Part shown: positions 33,495-43,940 of the stretch, piece by piece | Layout of the letters: each line of letters starts with the position of its first letter | How positions within the stretch are numbered: position 1 is the stretch's first letter | From: Anniella stebbinsi | Taxonomy: Eukaryota; Chordata; Lepidosauria; Squamata; Anniellidae | Length of the DNA stretch: 64,000 bases | Direction of reading: 5' to 3' | Assembly: GCA_029215795.1 (NCBI GenBank) | Contig: JARDYH010000002.1 | Location: 132,687,001-132,751,000, forward strand | The notes under the pieces: generated by a model | What the model saw: only the letters and a program-made list of their open reading frames with translations | What the model was told of the DNA's origin: nothing | The model's database searches: none | Translations under genes and position numbers: made by a program

Positions 33495-34110
33495 GAAGGC
33501 TTTTAACACCAAAGCCTGCTGCCCCGGCCAGGGCTCAGCTGAGCTGTAGGACCTTAGAGATCCCTGGTCAGAGCTCTACTCACGAGGAGTCACTTTCTTT
33601 TGAGGAGTCCTTCGCAAGCAAGCGCTCCTTCCCACAGGAGCCCTACTGGTCTGTCATCTGGGGGCCAGGGGGCTACTCAGCCTATGCCTCAGAGGCATAG
33701 TCCCCTCCAACTGACAGAGGTGGACCTGCAGCCTTCTCCCCCTAGGATCCAGGCCTCTCTGGGGACAGTGACTGCTCAGAGTTGCCCTCAGTATCTGGGA
33801 GTTCCAGCTCGTCCCCTGAGGAGGTTTCCTCCAGTGGCAGCATGACGACAACAACCCTCACCCTCCTCAGCCAGCACGGCCAATGACCATGCAGATGTGG
33901 ATGATGGGAGTTGGCAAATACATCTAGAGGGGAAGCCCGTTCGAAGGCACACAGACAACATGCACACAGAATGCACACCTCCTGGAGTGGCTGTTCAAAG
34001 CATCTAGATAAGTTAACCCAGGGCCATTTTGAAGGTGCCTCCTCTGCGACCCCATGGGCAGCGCTTGTTTTTTTAAAAAAGGGCACAAATCCTGCTACTG
34101 GAGGCAGTAG
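33495..34110. other. Unassigned, possible old LTR-type remnant
   Basis: The - strand reads SSGDELELPDTEGNSEQSLS then PERPGS in one frame, acidic/serine-rich wording that recurs in LTR retrotransposon ends, but no LTR borders, polymerase or integrase motif are visible. Confidence 0.3.
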
Positions 34111-34117
34111 CTGAGCC

Positions 34118-34245
34118 CTCCCAAACCTCCATACGTGTTGGACCACAAATCCCATAATTCCCAACTCTCAATGGCCATGCTGGTTAGGAATTACGGGAGT
34201 CACCATTCAACGCTTCTGGAGGGCACTAAGTTGGGGAAGGCTGAT
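34118..34245. repeat. Palindromic MITE
   Basis: cctccatacgtgttggacca against cttctggagggcactaagtt; loop over the caatggccatgctgg block. Confidence 0.75.
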
Positions 34246-34449
34246 CTACAAGAACAAGGGAAGTCAGGGTGGGAAGGACAGCGAAGGGGAAATGAAAAAT
34301 GTTAAGGAGGTGGGACCAAACTGCTCATGGGCCCGACTCACAACTGGACTGAGCCCACTTGAAGCAGCCTCCCTAACCTGGTGCCCTCTTGTCATGAGAG
34401 CTGAAGTGCAACATGTCCGGAGCGCGTCACGTTGGCGAAGGTTGCCGTA

Positions 34450-35320
34450 GCCTCTCTTTGCCTTCTAGGTAATCCAGCTCTGGGTACCAAAACATGGGGT
34501 CCCTTGCTTTTATTTTTGTCCTTGCTGTCTCCGTAGAGCATCTAGATGTAAAGGTGGAGAGATACTTGTATATTTAAGAGTTGTGTAGATGCTGGATCTT
34601 GGGGGCAGCTTTTCTCACCCAAGCACAGCAAGCCACAGCTGCCAAAATTTCCTTTTCCGTGAGAAGGGTGCGCCATGTTCTCTCCTTGGCATTTTTCTCA
34701 CCGTGTCGTGACTTCCCGTTGTGGCCATCACAAGCCAGTACCAAGATGGGAGATGGAGTCTAGCACCTTTGCTTCACTCACGTGGCAGCAGGATCCGCAG
34801 CAGCTCCTCCACATTTACTCAGCTGCTACATTGAGCCAGGACTGGAGATGAAAAGGCATTGCTATAAATCAGGCAGTAGAAGCCGGCTTGCCTTTCTTGC
34901 AGGGAGCATCCATCTTTGCTGGCGCAGCTCTGGGAGTGCAGCGGGAGAAGCCAGGAGACTGAGGCCCGTCTGAGTTTTCCCAGGAACAGCCCCCCAAAGG
35001 GCCATGGCTCACTGTTGTTAATCACCTGTGCGTATAAGCTAGCTGCCACGTGGGACGGGTGGATATTGATTTTATTGACGTACGCACTACCAGGCTGCGC
35101 CTGATTAACTCCTGTCCTGGCGACTCCATAAAATATCTCCTGCATGTCCATTAGTTATTGCTACATGAGTCAAAATTTATAGAGATCATAGTGTCAAAAT
35201 TCCCCCTTTTGTTTTATAACATTAAGGCTGTGTGTGTGTGTGCAAAATCTTCTATTAAAAGTGAATCAAGTTGACACACATCTGCCCATTATTTCCCCTC
35301 TTTCCCTACGACTCATCTAC
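34450..35320. other. Intergenic, nothing recognised
   Basis: No repeat family or exon recognised. Confidence 0.45.
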
Positions 35321-35339
35321 AACTTCAGCTCCATCTCGC

Positions 35340-35590
35340 CTAGGGCTGGCCCAAGTCATTTTGCTGCCCCACCCTCCCAAGTCATGGTGCATAGCACCCA
35401 AAGTTAGCTGAATTATTTTGGTACATGTGGCAAAAAAATAAATTTAAAAAATGCCATAAGCACCTCTCTCCCTTGCAGCAGTAGAAAATACGATAGCAAC
35501 AAGGCAAAGAACTAACCATTTGTTGCCCTTTTACGACACCCCAAATTTGCTGCCTGAGGTGACTGCCTCACTCCGCTTCATGGTAGGGCT
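35340..35590. repeat. Decayed dispersed repeat
   Basis: tagggctggcccaagtcatt ... tgctgcctgaggtgactgcc ... tggtagggctggtcctgatc; related wording occurs at 13675-13730 and 31790-32035. Confidence 0.5.
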
Positions 35591-35695
35591 GGTCCTGATC
35601 TCACCCCCCCCCCCCCAACATTTCAATCATGGAAATAAGGACATTTCCCCATAGAAACATCCTAATTCTCTTGTTAGTGGCCATTGCACAAGTCC

Positions 35696-35723
<28 letters not shown>
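35696..35723 (+). repeat. (TG)n microsatellite
   Basis: Fourteen TG units. Confidence 0.95.
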
Positions 35724-35726
<3 letters not shown>

Positions 35727-35809
35727 ACCAAGAAGAATGACAAGTCTACTGGGTCACACCAGCAACATCCTTACACACAAACATGGAGGCAAGGCAAAAG
35801 AGAGACAGT

Positions 35810-36352
35810 GGCTCAATTCGGACGACACAATAAGCAACTGGGGGGGGGGGAAACAATCGTCAGTTGTGTTGCTTATTGTGTTGTGTGGAGGGTAACACGC
35901 CGCTCACAAACTACTGACGGTATGCTATTCCACCCAAATAAGCAACTGAGAGAAACAACTGGCTTGCAAGTTGTTTAGCTCGAAGCCAGTTGTTTAAAGT
36001 GTTGTGTGGAGGGGTGAGTGTGTTAATGGCGTGCAGTGAGTGGGTTAAAACACAAGCCCATAGAGGCAGGGTGACAAGAGCGACCAAAGCTGCGGCTGCC
36101 ACTCTGCTACAACTGGTGCAACTTGCAGAGGCTGCTGGGATAGAACTGGGAGGACTAAGGGAGGAGGGAGAGTGGGGAGAGGGGCGGGGGCTGTGTCAGT
36201 CAAATGCCGGGTTGAATGTTAGTCCACTCAACGCCAGCCCTAACCACCCACAGTTGTGTAGGAATGTGTTGTGTGGGGAGTACCCACAAAATAACCAACT
36301 GTGAGTTGGCTACTCAACCCACCATTGACTAATGTGTTGTCTGAATGCAGCC
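35810..36352. mobile_element. GGC/GCC MITE, longest copy (543 bp)
   Basis: ggctcaattcggacgacaca to gttgtctgaatgcagcc, flanked by AGT on both sides. Middle part (36050-36220) is non-palindromic and GC-rich. Confidence 0.9.
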
Positions 36353-36355
36353 AGT

Positions 36356-36410
36356 GAGTATAAGGGAAGCCATGCTGGATCAGACTAAAGATCTACTGCA
36401 GCTTCTTGGT
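36356..36410 (-). repeat. CR1 3' tail fragment
   Basis: agtataagggaagccatgct and ggatcagactaaagatctac, complement of the CR1 end at 26200. Confidence 0.65.
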
Positions 36411-36729
36411 TCCCATACTGCCCAAAAATGCTTCCGGGAAGCCCACAAGCATGACACGGAGGGCATTGCGCTGTCTTGCTGTTGTTCACCCCATCTCTGA
36501 GAATCTGGTAGTCAGTGCGATTTTGCCTCTGAAACCTAGAGATTAGGTAGAACCAGCTTCTTTAAGCTATCCAAGGTGCTGAGCCCCACCCGCAAAATAG
36601 TTTTAGTAGAGTAGTTTCACTGCCCTTCCCTAATTGGAGCCACCAGCCATCACTGCATTCAGCCATCATGATCGGTAGCCATTGACAGACTTCACTGTAG
36701 CTAATTGCTCTGGGACTGTTTTGCTTAGG

Positions 36730-37005
36730 AAAAAATGGGGAGACCTGATAGAGGTGTACAAAATTATGCATAGTGTGGAGAATGTGGATAGGGAGACATT
36801 TTTCTCTCTCTGCCATAATACTGGAAGCTGGGGTCGTCCCAGGAAGCTGAATGGTGGGAGATTCAAGGCAGATAAAAGGAAGGACTTCTTTACAGAGCGC
36901 CCTAGTTAAACTGAGGAATTCACTTCCACAAGATGGAGGGATGGCCACCAATTTAGATTGCTTAAGAGGGGGATTGGACAATTTAATGGAGGATAAAGAC
37001 ATTTT
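36730..37005 (+). mobile_element. CR1 LINE coding end
   Basis: Reads DLIEVYKIMHSVENVDRETF FSL then, after breaks, NSLPQDG and CLRGGLDNLMEDK, a CR1 polyprotein C-terminus. 5'-truncated. Confidence 0.85.
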
Positions 37006-37516
37006 GTTTTTACAAGTGAGCCTCCCCATTGACTAAAGCCTAAAAATGTGTTCCCCACCCCAAATCTGCATTTTGAAAGTGCAAATGCTTTCTAATGAAT
37101 ACATTTTGCAAACACAATCGCAGGCCTGGAAATAGGCAAGCGTCGCTTGAAAAATATGCTCACGTACATTCCCATTGGGAGGTGCAAAGGGCCCCCAGTT
37201 CTGATGTTTAATGAACTGAACTGAACTGAACTTCTCATACTTAGTCCTAATAATGAAGACTACGACATTATGGCAAAGGGTTTATGGAAAAGGTGAGCTT
37301 TGAGGACAGCTTGAGGAGGGGGGTGGAGAAGATGGTTAGGGATGCGGTTCTAAGCATAAGGAGGATTTTAACGATAATGATAAATTAGCATTTTACGGCA
37401 CCTGCCAGTATTCGAGGCTCTTCACTTTATCTCCGTAATCTTTACAACATCCCTATATTACAACAGCCTTATAAGTTAGGGCAATATTCTTCCCACCTTT
37501 TGTGTATGTGTGTGTG

Positions 37517-37547
37517 TGAGTGAGAGAGAGAGAGAGAGAGAGAGAGA
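37517..37547 (+). repeat. (TG)n(GA)n microsatellite
   Basis: Alternating tg from 37503, then ga to 37547. Confidence 0.9.
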
Positions 37548-37558
37548 TGAGACCAAGG

Positions 37559-37669
37559 CAGGATCTACACTACTGCTTTAAAATGGGTTATAACAGTAGT
37601 GACAACGGTTGGGGCCCAGGACACACTCCATATGCAATTTTCAAAATGTTTTCAAAGTGTCGTATCCTG
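37559..37669. mobile_element. Short MITE, CAGGATCTACAC type
   Basis: caggatctacactactgctt to gtgtcgtatcctg; inverted relative of 17538-17655. Confidence 0.75.
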
Positions 37670-37881
37670 CTAGGTGTACAGGCCCAAGAGAGTGACTTGC
37701 GTAAAGGTGAAGCAAGACCTAAACCTCAGATTTCCCAGTTTCCACTCTTAGCTACTAAACCATTTATATTTCATACCACCATCATTTCCTTATCTTTATG
37801 TTTTCCAGTTATCCTTTTCAAGGAAGACTGCACACAGCTTTGCGCTCCACAATAGCAGTTCAAATTCTGCTCATAACATGC

Positions 37882-37884
<3 letters not shown>

Positions 37885-37932
<48 letters not shown>
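37885..37932 (+). repeat. (TC)n microsatellite
   Basis: 24 TC units followed by a G/T-rich stretch to 37990. Confidence 0.95.
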
Positions 37933-37935
<3 letters not shown>

Positions 37936-38039
37936 TTTGTGTGTGGGGGGTGGGTGGGGGTAGGGGGGTGGGTGAGGGAATGGTTGGGGTATATTCTCCT
38001 TGTCATCTACGATTTACCCAAACAGTTTGCTAAATGGCT

Positions 38040-38550
38040 TTAGATGGAGACACTTTCGAAAATGTTCCAGGCAGCGCTGGCAGCTGAGATTGGGTCACCT
38101 CCTGCTTCTTTGTTTTCAGAACTGGCAGCAATATTATGAACCCACCCACACCTTGGGGTCTGGAGTTTGCAACCATTCCCTCCCTCCCCTCTTCATGGTG
38201 CTTTTTACTACAACCCAGCATTTAAGAAACTGGGGCACCTATCAAAATGCCAGGAGTGTTCAGAGATTATTCTGTCCTCCGTGACAGGGAGCAAGGGAAG
38301 TGGGTTATGAACAGGCAGGCTGCCAGGCCTCTCTGTCATAGCAGCTGACAGGCCTAGTTTCTGACCCTCTGTTTAGACTGACTCCTAGAAGGTTTCTCTT
38401 CACGCTCGGCTCCGGCTGCCTGCGATGATGTCTCTCACCATGGTTCCCTGAAATGCCAAGTCCTGGGAACCCTTTATCTGAATAATTCTTACTGGGGTTC
38501 TTGAGACACCATGGAAATGAACGGTTGCCCACTGTCCCCCTACCCACCTT
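38040..38550. other. Intergenic, nothing recognised
   Basis: No repeat family or exon recognised. Confidence 0.45.
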
Positions 38551-38554
38551 GGGC

Positions 38555-38720
38555 CTGCTCAGACAACACACTAAGCCATGGTTAGGCAGCAAATGGTTGG
38601 TGATCGCGTTTAAACCATAGTTACGTAGCCACCGTGCCTAGGAATGGTTCACACGACACGCTAAGTCATCATGTTTAGCTCAAAATAAACCACTGTAGCT
38701 TGACGTATCATCTGAACAGG
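38555..38720. mobile_element. GGC-type MITE, decayed
   Basis: gcctgctcagacaacacact, aaccatggttaggc-like blocks and a closing cgtatcatctgaacagggtc. A related decayed copy is at 45683-45795. Confidence 0.6.
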
Positions 38721-39105
38721 GTCATTGTCAACACTCTTGTGCTTCTGAAAGGTCTATAACAGGAGGAAATTCAACAGGTGAAGCATTTCCCATCACTCCG
38801 CTGAAAGTGTGGCTATTAAGCAGTTACTAAAAATAGAGGAGCTCTGCTAGAAAAAAAGTTGGCATGTTCTAAAAAGGCACACAATTTAAACCATAATTCA
38901 AGCTTTTCCTTGCAGATATCATACCAAAGCAGTCTCACACATACAGAGCTTATGACCTACATACCCATCACCCGCATTATTTTCTGTCTCCAATACCTAA
39001 CAAATTGAGGCAGAGCTAGCCAAGGAGCAGGGCCAGTGTCAAGGGTGTGCATGGTTGGGCACCGGCCAAGGGCCCACACCCCAGCAGGGTCCCACGGTGT
39101 CTCTG

Positions 39106-39344
39106 GAGCCAGCGTGGTGTAGTGGTTAGACTGTTGGACTGGGAGTCGGGAGATCCGGGTCCCCACTTGGCTATGGAAGTTCATTGGGTGACTTTGGGCC
39201 AGTCCCAGACATTCAGCCCAACCTGCCTTACAGGGTCGTTGTTGTGAGGATGAAATGGAGAGGAGGATTATGTACGCTGCCTTGGGTTTCTTGGAAGAAA
39301 GAAGGTGGGACATAAATGCAACAAATAAATAATAAATAAATAAA
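39106..39344 (+). repeat. tRNA-derived SINE, type A, full length
   Basis: Head gtggtgtagtggttagactg (A box) and gatccgggtccccac (B box remnant), body tgactttgggccagtcccag, tail tacgctgccttgggtttctt and (AAAT)n. The best copy in the window. Confidence 0.93.
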
Positions 39345-39727
39345 TCTCTTGAAGCTGATTGATTGGAGATTCAGGACAGATGAAAGGAAGGACTTCATCA
39401 CACAGTGCATAGTTAAACTATGGAATTCCCTACCACAAGATGGAGTGATGGCCACCAGTTTGGATGGCTTCAAAAGGGGGTTGGATACATACCCGGAGGA
39501 GAAGGCGATCAATGGCTACTAGACCCGATGGCTACATGCTACCTCTAGAGTCAGAGGCACAAAGCCTATATGCATCAGTTGCTGGGGAACGTGGGCAGGA
39601 GGGGGCTGTTGTACTCATGTCCTGCTGGTGGATTCCTGGCCGACAGCAGGTTGGCCACTGTGTGAACAGAGTGCTGGGCTAAATAGACCTTTGATCTGAT
39701 CTAGCAGGGCTCTTCTTGGGTTCTTAG
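39345..39727 (+). mobile_element. CR1 LINE 3' end
   Basis: ggagattcaggacagatgaa, ttggatggcttcaaaagggg, caatggctactagacccgat, tgtgaacagagtgctgggct and the tail cttcttgggttctta. Confidence 0.9.
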
Positions 39728-39759
39728 GCTCCTCCTCGTCACCATTGCAACCTGGTTCT

Positions 39760-39821
39760 GCACCAGCCTCTCACTCTGAGCTACACACTGGCAGTGGTGA
39801 GGAGGAGGAGGAGGAGGAGGA

Positions 39822-39874
<53 letters not shown>

Positions 39875-40030
39875 TGCCACGGCCTCCTTGCCCCTTGTCT
39901 CTCTTCCTCTCAAACAAGCCAGTGGTAGCAACGATGACAAAAAGGAGGAGTAAGAGCAGCTGGTGACAATAGTGGTGAATTGGTGGACTCACCAAGAGAG
40001 GAGCCCCATGGAGGGGGCCTCGCCCAGCAG
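39760..40030 (+). repeat. Dispersed repeat bearing a GAG/CAG expansion
   Basis: Flanks match 43055-43235 (gatgccac.gcct..ttg, caagccagtggtagcaa, agagcagctggtga, ggtggactcac). This copy has (GAG)9 at 39799-39825 and (CAG)16 at 39826-39873; the other has neither. Confidence 0.85.
39799..39873 (+). repeat. (GAG)9(CAG)16
   Basis: Pure tandem trinucleotides. Open frames through it (poly-Gln, poly-Ala, poly-Cys) are artefacts; no splice or start context. Confidence 0.97.
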
Positions 40031-40067
40031 CCCTCAAAACTCTGGAGCAGGCACTGGCTCTTTTTAA

Positions 40068-40285
40068 AATTTATTTATTTGTTTTTCCTCTAAGGAAACC
40101 AAGGCGACATACATAATCTTCCTCCCCTCCATTTCCTCCTCACAACAACCACCTTTTGAGGTAGGTTGGGCTGAGAGTCTGTGACTGGCCTAAAGTCGCC
40201 CAGCGAGCTTCCATGGCTGAGTGGGGACTAGAACCCGGATCTCCCGACTCCTAGTCCAACACTCTAGCCACTATACCATGCTGAC
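40068..40285 (-). repeat. tRNA-derived SINE, type A
   Basis: Reverse copy: (TTTA)n, aaccaaggcgacatacataa, cctcacaacaaccacctttt, aacccggatctcccgactcc and ccactataccatgctgac. Confidence 0.92.
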
Positions 40286-40399
40286 TTTGAACGCTCTGGT
40301 CAGCAATTCGGTTTCCTGGGGAGGTGTTAGAAGGGCAGAGGGACAGATTCCAACTCACCATTCAAACCAAAAAGGAATTGTTAACTAGCCCTACAGCCA

Positions 40400-40668
40400 C
40401 ATTCTCCCAGCATTTTAACAGCTAAATTAACCCAATTTTAACTCTTGCTGTTTTAAATTTGTATTTTAACCTGTATTTCATCTCTGCTGCTTGGTTTTTA
40501 TCCTGGTTGTGTTTTCGATATTGTAAGTTATTTTGTGTTTTTAGATTGTTGTTTGTTTTATATTTCCTAAAATGATTTCGTGGTTTTAATGTTTGTGAAC
40601 CGCCCAGAAAGCTTCGGCTATAGGGCGGTATAAAAATGCAATAAACAAACACACAAACAAACGAATAA
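40400..40668 (+). repeat. L2-like LINE 3' tail
   Basis: T-rich lead, gtgaaccgcccagaaagctt, cggctatagggcggtataaa and (AAAC/AAAT)n. Confidence 0.85.
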
Positions 40669-40699
40669 ATAGGCTTACATCTTACAATGAAGAAGACAG

Positions 40700-40830
40700 G
40701 TTCTTAGGGGGACCTATTGTGCTCACGTCCCTCTTGGGGGCTTCCATGAGGCATCCAGCTGGCCAATGAAGGAACAGAATGCTGGAATAACTAGAGCTGT
40801 GGTCTAATCAGGCACATCTCTTCTTATGGG
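40700..40830 (+). repeat. CR1 3' tail
   Basis: cctattgtgctcacgtccct, ggccaatgaaggaacagaat and acatctcttcttatg. Confidence 0.75.
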
Positions 40831-40945
40831 GCTGGGAGTTATGGCAGTTGCAGTCCAACGCATCTGGAGAGCACCAGGTTGGGAAGGTCTGCCTTAAAAA
40901 GTTAAGAAGTTCCTCTTTTGTGGAAGACACACAAAGGGTTATTCT

Positions 40946-41202
40946 TAAGCTGACCAGATGAAAAGGAGGACAGGGCTCATGTAACTTTAACAGGTGTAGA
41001 GAAAAGGGAATTTCAGCCGCATTATTTGTATGCAATTCGTATGCAATTCGTACTCGGCGAAATTCCCTCTTCATTACAACAGTTAAAGCTGCAGGGGCCC
41101 TGCCCTCTTGTGTACCTGGTCACTCTAGTATAGTGCCTGCAACTTTAACTGTTGTGATGAAGAGGGAATTTCACCAGGTACTAATTGCATACAAATGACG
41201 CT
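40946..41202. mobile_element. hAT-type foldback MITE, copy 4, right end missing
   Basis: Starts taagctgaccagatgaaaag, an intermediate between the two subfamilies, with a small duplication (gtatgcaattc twice at 41028-41050). Breaks off at tacaaatgacgc. Confidence 0.9.
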
Positions 41203-41542
41203 ATGCAGCAAAGGTCTCAGGGGATGAGCAACTAGCAGGGCTCTCCGGAGCAGCCACCTACCTTCTGGCCCGTCCTAAGGATCCTCTCAGGGCAACCCAG
41301 AGGATGGGCTGCACTGGTTGGGAAAAGTGGCAAGTGCAGCTCTACCAGTCCCAAATACCTACTCTGAGTTGGCCCTTCCTCAGAGCCTGGCATTGCGGGT
41401 GTCCCAAGAGGCCGCCTGTGAATCAGGCTTGAAATTCACACGTCAACATATCCAACCTATTGCAATTACCCATCTCCTTCCATTCACTTTAGCTCAAAAG
41501 CCTCAAGCACCCAAGTTCTACTGTTTGGGGATGGATACTGTG

Positions 41543-41862
41543 TAGACTGACCATATGAAAAGGAGGACAGGGCTCCTGTAACTTTAACAGTTGTAGAGAA
41601 AAGGGAATTTCAGCCGGTGCCATTTGTATACAATTAGTTCCTGGTGAAATTCCCTCTTCATCACAACAGTTAAAGTTGCAGGGGCCCTGCCTTCTTTTGT
41701 ATATGGTCACTTTAGTATAGTGCCTGCACCTTTAACTGTTGTGACGAAGAGGGAATTTCACTAGGAACTAATTGCATACAAATGGCACCGGCTGAAATTC
41801 CCTTTTCTCTACAGCTGTTAAAGTTACAGGAGCCCTGTCCTCCTTTTCATATGGCCAGCCTA
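41543..41862. mobile_element. hAT-type foldback MITE, copy 5 (320 bp)
   Basis: ATACTGTG repeated exactly on both sides. Second subfamily: TAGACTGACCATATGAAAAG. Confidence 0.96.
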
Positions 41863-42296
41863 ATACTGTGTGAGCTTTTTACTACTGTTTACTGGAACAA
41901 GCTTGATTTCCATCCCCAGGGGTTTACCCAGTACATTCAGATGGATGGGGCGAGCTGATAAGAAAGCAATTTGGCACCTTCAATTGAAGGATTTATTTCC
42001 CCCCTAGGAATACATATTGTACGAGAGAGTGTCATTGCGACGCCAGTGGACAATTAGCATATTTAACAGCCCTCTTGAACACTGGTGTCGAATAAGCAGG
42101 AGAACACATAGGAGCGGGATACAATGATGTCAAGACAGATTTTGCCTCTGACAAGCAATTCCCATGGAGAAGGAAGATTTGCATACAGCTCCTTTCTTGG
42201 AGCTCAGCTTAATTTATGGATCACAAGCAAGTCTCAAGACATTGATCAGTGTCAAGAACAACCAGGACAGAAGGTCTCAGGAAAGAGATTTGTGTG

Positions 42297-42300
<4 letters not shown>

Positions 42301-42391
<91 letters not shown>
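42301..42391 (+). repeat. (CT)n(CA)n compound microsatellite
   Basis: CT to 42349, then CA to 42391. Confidence 0.97.
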
Positions 42392-42393
<2 letters not shown>

Positions 42394-42605
42394 TTTATAA
42401 GGTTTTCCCATAACAATAATGTAATATGTTCCTTATGGTACCTACTATCTATGTAGGTCCCAGCATGCTCGTGGCCAGACAAAACATGCGCTCAACCACT
42501 AAGGAATGGTCGTCCCCCCACAAGCCAAGGGCCCTCCCTCCTCTGCATTTTTATTTTTGAAGTTCACAACTGCAAAGACCTTATTATACATTGAAGGAGA
42601 GTCGG

Positions 42606-42690
42606 GGAAGGGCCGTAGCTCAGTGGCAGAACCCCTTGCTTTGCGTGCAGAAAGTCCCAGGTTCAATTCCAGGCATCAAACAAAGGTGGG
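42606..42690 (+). repeat. tRNA-derived SINE, type B, head
   Basis: gtagctcagtggcagaac (A box) and ggttcaattcc (B box, 42660-42670) at tRNA spacing. It is not a functional tRNA: no acceptor-stem pairing or proper anticodon arm. Confidence 0.85.
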
Positions 42691-43054
42691 CAACTTGTGG
42701 CCCTCTAGATGTTGTTGGACTGCAACTCCCATCGTCCCTGATCACTGGCTATGCAGTCTGACAACATCAAAGGGACACATATCACCCATCCCTGAGCTAA
42801 AAGGATTAGGTAGCAGGTGATGGGAAGTCCCTTCTTCACCTGGGAACCTGGAGAGTTGCTGCTGGTCAATGGAGATGAGGCCGGGCTAGATGGAACAATG
42901 GTCCGTGACCAAAAGATCCAGGGGTGGGCAGAAAGATCAGCATCAAGAGTCGGCGTGGTTGGGCACCTGACGAGAGTCTAACTCCTGGAAGGTCCCCCCT
43001 GACAAGAGCCCCCTGCTGTTGCTCCTTCATGGCAACCTGCTTGTTCACCTGCCG

Positions 43055-43235
43055 CTTGCTCTGGCCCAGGCAACGGTGGTGGTGAGAAGGAGGAGCAGGA
43101 GATGCCACAGCCTACTTGCTCTCTGCCTGTCAAGCAGCCAAGTGGTAGCAATAAGGAGGAAGAGGATGAGGAGGAAGAGCAGCTGGTGATGGTGCTGAGA
43201 AGGTAGACTCACTGAGGGAGGGGCATGGAAGATGT
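43055..43235 (+). repeat. Dispersed repeat, unexpanded relative of 39760-40030
   Basis: ggaggagcaggagatgccac, caagcagccaagtggtagca and gagcagctggtgatgg. No pure trinucleotide run. Confidence 0.8.
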
Positions 43236-43504
43236 CTTGTCCAAAGGCCTTCAAAAGCTGGAACCAGCACTGGGCAGAAGGTGGATCTCCAGATGTTTTG
43301 ATTTCAGCTCCCAGAAGCCCCTGCTAGCATGGCTAATAGTTGGGAGTTTGAAGTCCAAAACATCTAGAGATCTATTTTCTGCCCACCCCTGGGTTATGTT
43401 ATTCAAGCTAAGGCAATCTATGCTTATTTGATTTGCATAGTTTATACAGATCACAGAATCCTGTGTTTCTGGAGGCAGAATGTTTTACTTCTTGCTTTGT
43501 CTTT

Positions 43505-43506
<2 letters not shown>

Positions 43507-43547
<41 letters not shown>
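43507..43547 (+). repeat. (CA)n microsatellite
   Basis: About 20 CA units. Confidence 0.96.
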
Positions 43548-43612
43548 ACTGCTCAGCTGCAAACTCAATAGAATCAATTGGGGACTGTTGTCACTGTTGC
43601 AAGAGGTCTGTG

Positions 43613-43932
43613 TAGGCTGACCATATGAAAAGGAGGACAGGGCTCCTGTAACTTTAACAGTTGTAGAGAAAAGGGAATTTCAGCCAGTGTCATTTGTATG
43701 CAGTTAGTGCCTGGTGAAATTCCCTCTTCATCACAACAGTTAAAGTTGCAGGGGCCCTGCCTTCTTTTCTATATGGTCACTCTAGTATAGTGCCTGCAAC
43801 TTTAACTGTTGTGATGAAGAAGGAATTTCACCAGGAACTAATTGCATACAAATGACACTGGCTGAAATTCCCTTTTCTCTACAACTGTTAAAGTTACAGG
43901 AGCCCTGTCCTCCTTTTCATATGGTCAGACTA
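43613..43932. mobile_element. hAT-type foldback MITE, copy 6 (320 bp)
   Basis: GGTCTGTG repeated exactly on both sides. Second subfamily. Confidence 0.96.
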
Positions 43933-43940
43933 GGTCTGTG

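Noticed and set aside
33600..34164. Acidic-serine open frames suggesting a retroelement gene
   Set aside because: No polymerase, integrase, zinc-knuckle or LTR border visible; kept only as an uncertain remnant.
39701..40037. Open frames giving poly-Gln, poly-Ala and poly-Cys proteins
   Set aside because: All come from the (GAG)9(CAG)16 run read in different frames; the paralogous copy at 43055 shows this is repeat DNA.
42606..42690. Functional tRNA gene
   Set aside because: A and B boxes are present but the cloverleaf stems do not pair; it is the head of a SINE.
40946..43932. Segmental duplication explaining neighbouring MITE copies
   Set aside because: Copies 5 and 6 have different exact octamer duplications and unrelated flanks, so they are separate insertions.
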